A stretch of 64,000 nt of DNA from assembly GCA_003833135.1 (NCBI GenBank), contig QZLH01000301.1, positions 38,044 to 102,043 of the forward strand, written 5' to 3'. The notes beneath the pieces were generated by a model, which saw only the letters and a program-made list of their open reading frames with translations, made no database searches and was not told the DNA's origin. The position numbers and the translations under genes were made by a program. This stretch comes from Oehlia diaphana. Taxonomy: Eukaryota; Glomeromycota; Glomeromycetes; Glomerales; Glomeraceae. This document shows, in pieces, positions 60,400 to 64,000 of the stretch; position 1 is the stretch's first letter, and each line of letters opens with the position of its first letter.

Positions 60400-61102
60400 A
60401 TAACTGAAAGTAAATCCATCTTAACTGCATAAATATCTTGTCCAGAAGTTCCTCTCCAATATTATTTTTTCGCTGGTACTTTTTCATACTGTTTATTCAA
60501 AGATAAAGTAAATCTTTCGTTAATATCATATTGCACTGGATAATAGTCTCTCACATGACCAGCCTATCTATAATCGCGAATTTGAATTTATTGCTTGAAG
60601 TGAAGCAAGTAAGACAATATTCCAACTTATCTTGAGAATAGAACTTCACTAATTCAGAATCATAAGGGAACTGATTCCCATTTTCACAGTATCATGAGCC
60701 ATGTAATCAATAATTCCCATGTTTTTCATCGCAAATAGGACATGGTGAGCTCTATAGCTGAGGTGATGTAAAATTATAATTATCAATCCTTCTGAAATTA
60801 TTTCTGAATTTCAAGTATAGGAAGTACTCTAAGATGGATTTGATAATTAATTCTGGATCAGGTCTGACTTCGAAAGTAATAGGCTTGAAATCAGAGGCTT
60901 GAGATTTTGTTGACATACTTGTTATAGCTTTTGATGCTTGCCATGGCTTATTTTCAGTTACTTTTTTATATCTTTTGCATAAATTGGAACGAATCTTATC
61001 TGTCAAAATGCTTGGTAACCCACTTAATTTGGCATGCCAATTCAGATATTTGGGGGTTAATATTTTATCAGACTTGGTCATGTTGCTTTTTATATGAATC
61101 AA
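60400..61102 (-). pseudogene. Decayed member of an expanded zinc-ribbon-like family
   Basis: The first part is open from MTKSDKILTPKYLNWHAKL through SGLPSILTDKIRSNLCKRYK to FRRIDNYNFTSPQL, then meets TAG (60752-60754). The same frame continues SSPCPICDEKHGNY, stop, LHGS, stop, YCENGNQFPYDSE and YCLTCF, so several stops interrupt a Cys-rich region with CPxC. The layout (helical start, then CPxC and Cys pairs) resembles a protein family that, from memory, is greatly expanded in Rhizophagus; no function is known to me. Confidence 0.5.
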
Positions 61103-61178
61103 TTTAAATTTAATTAGGTAGTAGTTGACCTGTAAAAAAATATCACATAATGAAATATAGTATTATAAAATAATGAGA

Positions 61179-61778
61179 CTATGCAGTTATCTCAATTTCA
61201 CGCTGTTCACATTTAATAAAGTAAGATTCTGCTTTATACCTACCTTCTATTTCTTCATCATCATGACCTAATTTGCATAATGGGCAGATATAGTCCTCAC
61301 ATGTTGTCTCATCAGTAATCTCATAATAATCAAAATTTTCACTACTACATTCTTTATATAGATTAGGATATTGATCCAATATCTTGTTGTGAAAATAGGA
61401 ATGATCGGGCTTAGATTGACTGGAAGAAGATACAGATAATATATTTGCTGATATACTTACCTCAGCCTTAATTTGATCATTCCCTGAAGGAACAGTTTTT
61501 ATTAAAGTTATATAACTCTGATGATCACTAGTATATTTTTTTATGACATTTTGGATTTGTGTGTTAGTCAGTTTTGAAATCTCAGTTGTGCTATATGAGA
61601 CTAGCTTAATTTTATCTAGTCCAATCCCATTTTTCCCAAATAACATAAGATGTTTTCTAGCCCTATGAGTTTTCTTGTGCAAGTTATTAGCTTGTGTGAT
61701 TTTAGTAGAGAGAAATGGTTTCATTTCCTTGTAAATCATTGATCTTACTATTTTATCCTTAATTCTACTATTAGCCAT
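61179..61778 (-). CDS. Hypothetical protein of a Rhizophagus-expanded family
   Basis: 199 codons open from ATG to TAG. Blocks: MANSRIKDKIVRSMIYKEMK, HKKTHRARKHLMLFGKNGIG, EISKLTNTQIQNVIKKYTSD, a Ser-rich linker (ILSVSSSSQSKPDHS), NKILDQYPNLYKECSSENFD, YYEITDETTCEDYICPLCKL with a CPLC metal-site-like pair plus HDDEE, and YFIKCEQREIEITA. I recognise this type of sequence as a recurrent lineage-specific protein, often seen next to the family found directly downstream; its role is not known. It is the only undamaged long frame in the 57-62 kb region and may be an exon of a larger gene with the decayed part downstream. Confidence 0.6.
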   Translation of the reverse strand: MANSRIKDKIVRSMIYKEMKPFLSTKITQANNLHKKTHRARKHLMLFGKNGIGLDKIKLVSYSTTEISKLTNTQIQNVIKKYTSDHQSYITLIKTVPSGNDQIKAEVSISANILSVSSSSQSKPDHSYFHNKILDQYPNLYKECSSENFDYYEITDETTCEDYICPLCKLGHDDEEIEGRYKAESYFIKCEQREIEITA

Positions 61779-61805
61779 AAAAGCATTAACCTTACTCTTA
61801 AATTC

Positions 61806-62040
61806 TAGGGTTCCGATCAGTTTTGGTAACTACCAAACCATACCAATCAGTTTCAGTATCAGAACGGTTTTGGTATTCTGATTTACTGAACTGAACCTTT
61901 CGGTAAATTTACTGATCAGTTTCGGTAATTTCAGTTTCAGTATCAGTTTTGCAATTTACTGAACCAATTTACTGAACTGAAACTTTTGATAAGTTTCAGT
62001 AAATTTAACCGATCAGTTCAGTAGATTTTACCGTTCAGTT
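61806..62040. repeat. Subterminal ttactgaa/ttcggtaa word array
   Basis: Dense repetition of actgaac, tttcagta, ttcggtaa and their complements over 230 bp. Similar to transposase-binding subterminal repeats of hAT elements (known for that superfamily; binding here is inferred). Confidence 0.6.
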
Positions 62041-62044
62041 TCGG

Positions 62045-62645
62045 TAAATATTTTAGTTAACAAACGTCGCACTTGACATTTTTTAATTAATTTTATTAAA
62101 AAAATGTCAAAGTGTGACATTTTAATAAAAAATTTTTGTTTAAAAACGTCACACTTGACATTTTTTTAACTAAGTTAATTTATTTTTATTAAAAAAATGT
62201 CAAATTGCGATGTTTTTAATAAAAAATTATTTTTTTTATTTTTGTTTAAAAACGTTAAAGTGCGACGTTTTTTAACTAAGTTTAATTTATTTTTTATTAA
62301 AAAGACGTCAAAATGCGGCGTTTTTAATAAGAAAAATATTTTTTTTGATTTTAGTTTAAAACGTCACACTTGACGTTTTTTAACTAATTTAATTTATTTT
62401 TATTAAAAAATGTCAAAGTGCGACATTTTTAATAAAAAATTATTTTTTTTTTATTTTTTAGTTTAAAAACGTCACTCTTGGTATTTTTTAACTAATTTTT
62501 TTTTATTAAAAAAATGTCAAAGTGTGCCATTTTTAATAAAAAATACATTTTTTTTTAATTTTTTAGTTTAAAAATGTCGCACTTGGCATTTTTTAACTAA
62601 TTAATTTTTTTTCTTATTAAAAAATGTCAAAGTACGACGTTTTTT
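62045..62645. repeat. Tandem array of about six palindromic units, about 100 bp each
   Basis: Each unit holds cacttgacattttttaa...ttattaaaaaaatgtcaaagtg, so every unit can form its own hairpin. Left half-sites near 62067, 62149, 62245, 62363, 62473, 62578; right half-sites near 62106, 62198, 62306, 62411, 62516, 62628. Units drift by point changes (cacttgac, cactcttgg, cacttggc). Confidence 0.8.
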
Positions 62646-62901
62646 CTTTTCTTTTAACAATATTAGTAATAAATTCTTTTTTTTTTAATCAAGAATTCTT
62701 CTCACCACAAATCATATGATTGCAAAATCGTGCAATCTGCAATATTACGGAATTGAGTATTCTGATTTAATTACCAAATTTTTGCAGATTGATCTTATCA
62801 ATTCTAATCTTTTTTTTTACATTTTTTTCATTTTTTTTCATTTCTAATATTAATTATATACTAATTTCTCTATAATAATAATAATAACTTTAATTACAAT
62901 A

Positions 62902-63885
62902 ATGACTTCTGAGTTTGAAGAAAACGACATTAAGGAAACAGCTGAAGAAGAAGCTGAGGAAGAGGCTGAGTATGAGACTAAAGAAGAAGCTGCTGAGGAA
63001 GAGGCTGAGTATGAGGCTGAGTATGAGACTGAGGAAGAGGCTGAGTATGAGAATGAGGAAGAGGCTGAGTCTGAAACTGAAGAAAATCAAGTTGATGATA
63101 CTGAAACTGAGGAGCAGCAGATTGAAAAAAATATTGAGCGTTAAGTAGAACAAGAAGAAACTAATACAAAAAAACGTAGTTGGATGTGGGAGCACTTAAC
63201 ATATGATGAAACTGTGAAGAAGGTAAAATGCAAGCATTGTAAGATTTTAATTGCTTGCAATAAAGGAAGTATATCGGGAATGGCTAGTCATATTAAAAGT
63301 AAACATAAATTAATGAAAGAAAAAGGAAAAAAACAACTTACAATACATGAATCTATTAATACTTCTGAAGTAATTGTAAGTATAATGTTCATTTCTTTTT
63401 ATTCATATAGGTTATAATTTTGTGCATTAAATATGAATAATTTATAAACTCATATATTTTATTAATATTCATATTTAGGTATATAGTAAAGAAACTTTTA
63501 AAAAATTTATTATTCGATGGATTGTAAAAAATGACCTTCCTTTTACTTGTGTTGAATCTGAAGATTTTCATAATATGATTTCTCTTTTACATAAAGATGC
63601 CTTTATTCCATCTGCTGATACAATCAAAAATTATATTATGACATCTTTTAATGATAGTCAAAAAAAAGTTGCTTCTATTTTACAGGTTATATATATTAAT
63701 GTTTTTTAATAATAGTTTTATTTGAATTTTACTAATTATTATTTTAATTTTTGTAAAATACGTCTAGTAAAATTTCTTTTATGATCGATACATGGATTTC
63801 ATCAAATAATTTTTCTTTTTTAGGAATAACAGCTCATTGGGTTACAGAAAATTGGAAATTAAAAAGTTTCCTTTCACTGGTAAAA
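62902..63885 (+). pseudogene. hAT transposase with BED zinc finger, broken
   Basis: Exon 1 (62902-63375) starts with an acidic Glu/Thr/Tyr-rich region (repeated EEEAEYE), then TAA at 63142-63144, and continues in the same frame with a BED finger: WMWEHLTYDE, VKCKHCKILI, GMASHIKSKH (C-x2-C...H-x4-H). Exon 2 (63479-63685) carries the typical RWIVKNDLPFTCVESEDFHN and PSADTIKNYIM. Exon 3 should start at NTSSKISFMIDTW near 63761, where the expected acceptor reads GTAA instead of GTAG; it continues LGITAHWVTENWKLKSFLSL, including an Asp of the RNase H-like core (MIDTW), and runs into a stop and unrelated tacacatattggg repeats at about 63885. BED fingers bind the element's DNA; hAT transposases cut and paste it. 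Confidence 0.8.
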
Positions 63886-63894
63886 AAATGATTT

Positions 63895-64000
63895 ATCCTA
63901 CACATATCTTACACATATTGGGTACTCAAAATGTAGAAAATCATACACAAATAATACACCTATCATACACATATTGGGTATTAATATATATATCATACAT
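63895..64000. repeat. tacacatattgggta direct repeats
   Basis: cttacacatattgggtact (63909) and catacacatattgggtatt (63965), with further tacaca words between. They replace the sequence expected after the transposase core and may be the edge of another insertion continuing outside the window. Confidence 0.5.

Larger units (their letters stand above)
61806..64000 (+). mobile_element. hAT element, left part (runs off the window)
   Basis: A TAGGG-type start (TAGGGTTCCGATCAG at 61806) is followed by 230 bp of ttactgaa/ttcggtaa words, a hairpin array (62045-62645) and a BED-finger hAT transposase reading frame. The right end lies outside the window, so the target duplication cannot be checked. The transposase is broken (see its entry), so this copy is probably dead. 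Confidence 0.65.

Noticed and set aside
62890..63195. Minus-strand Leu/Ser-rich membrane-like frame
   Set aside because: Antisense of the Glu-rich leader of the hAT transposase.
1..64000. CRISPR arrays, operons, ribosome binding sites, rRNA, tRNA
   Set aside because: The window is eukaryotic with introns; no spaced direct-repeat array, no rRNA blocks and no cloverleaf with A and B boxes were found. The caattcgaactcttgatg near 26848 resembles a B box only loosely.

Overview
The window is a very AT-rich eukaryotic nuclear segment with many short introns, spliceosomal GT...AG borders, long A/T homopolymers and abundant small DNA-transposon debris. The protein content (a swarm of tiny single-repeat Myb/SANT proteins, two-repeat Myb proteins, small SAM-domain proteins, hAT transposase with a BED finger, and expanded proteins without known function) is typical of an arbuscular mycorrhizal fungus of the Rhizophagus irregularis type. 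That assignment is inference from family content and composition, not from a marker gene. There are no bacterial operons, rRNA, tRNA or CRISPR.

The core of the window (about 1.0-52.4 kb) is a cluster of at least fourteen related Myb/SANT-like genes, twelve on the minus strand and two on the plus strand, plus several relics. Most consist of 5-6 tiny exons and are invisible to simple ORF calling; they were rebuilt here by splice sites, reading phase and comparison between copies. Three subfamilies are visible. (1) Genes at 1.0-2.1, 5.1-5.9, 13.0-13.6 and 15.9-16.7 kb have one Myb repeat with W in the third position. (2) Genes at 18.2-18.9, 21.5-22.2, 28.1-29.0, 30.7-31.5, 32.8-33.4, 38.5-39.7 and 50.2-51.3 kb have one Myb repeat with an aromatic Y/F in the third position and a Gln-Asn exon junction. 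(3) Genes at 9.9-10.7, 42.0-43.3 and 51.8-52.4 kb have two consecutive Myb repeats. Nearly all end in a short motif of the form [R/K]-M-x-[L/I]-x-x-[I/L]-[L/I/M]-N, often in two to five tandem copies. I know of no name for this motif and regard it as the most interesting signal in the window.

Two small SAM-domain genes (13.6-14.5 kb) sit inside the cluster. Around 43.1-50 kb a 3.1 kb block carrying the 5' end of the 42 kb Myb gene has been duplicated in tandem, leaving a truncated Myb copy at 46.2 kb; the second copy later received a 717 bp foldback element flanked by a 9 bp target duplication. Other mobile elements are a Tc1/pogo-like MITE inside an intron (1.8 kb), a Tc1-like element (7.75-8.59 kb), a short MITE (8.9 kb), inverted-repeat elements (15.5 and 37.2-38.1 kb), a hAT element with 8 bp duplication containing a second element and an assembly gap (24.3-25.7 kb), and a GC-rich 76 bp palindrome (26.0 kb).

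From about 53 kb to the end the window is gene-poor and decayed: a long AT-rich stretch, a broken gene at 57.6-58.65 kb with two in-frame TGA codons, a two-part expanded protein family at 60.4-61.8 kb whose second half is full of stops, and a hAT element starting near 61.8 kb whose BED-finger transposase carries an in-frame stop and a lost splice acceptor. The stretches between genes hold repeats or nothing recognisable, as noted entry by entry.
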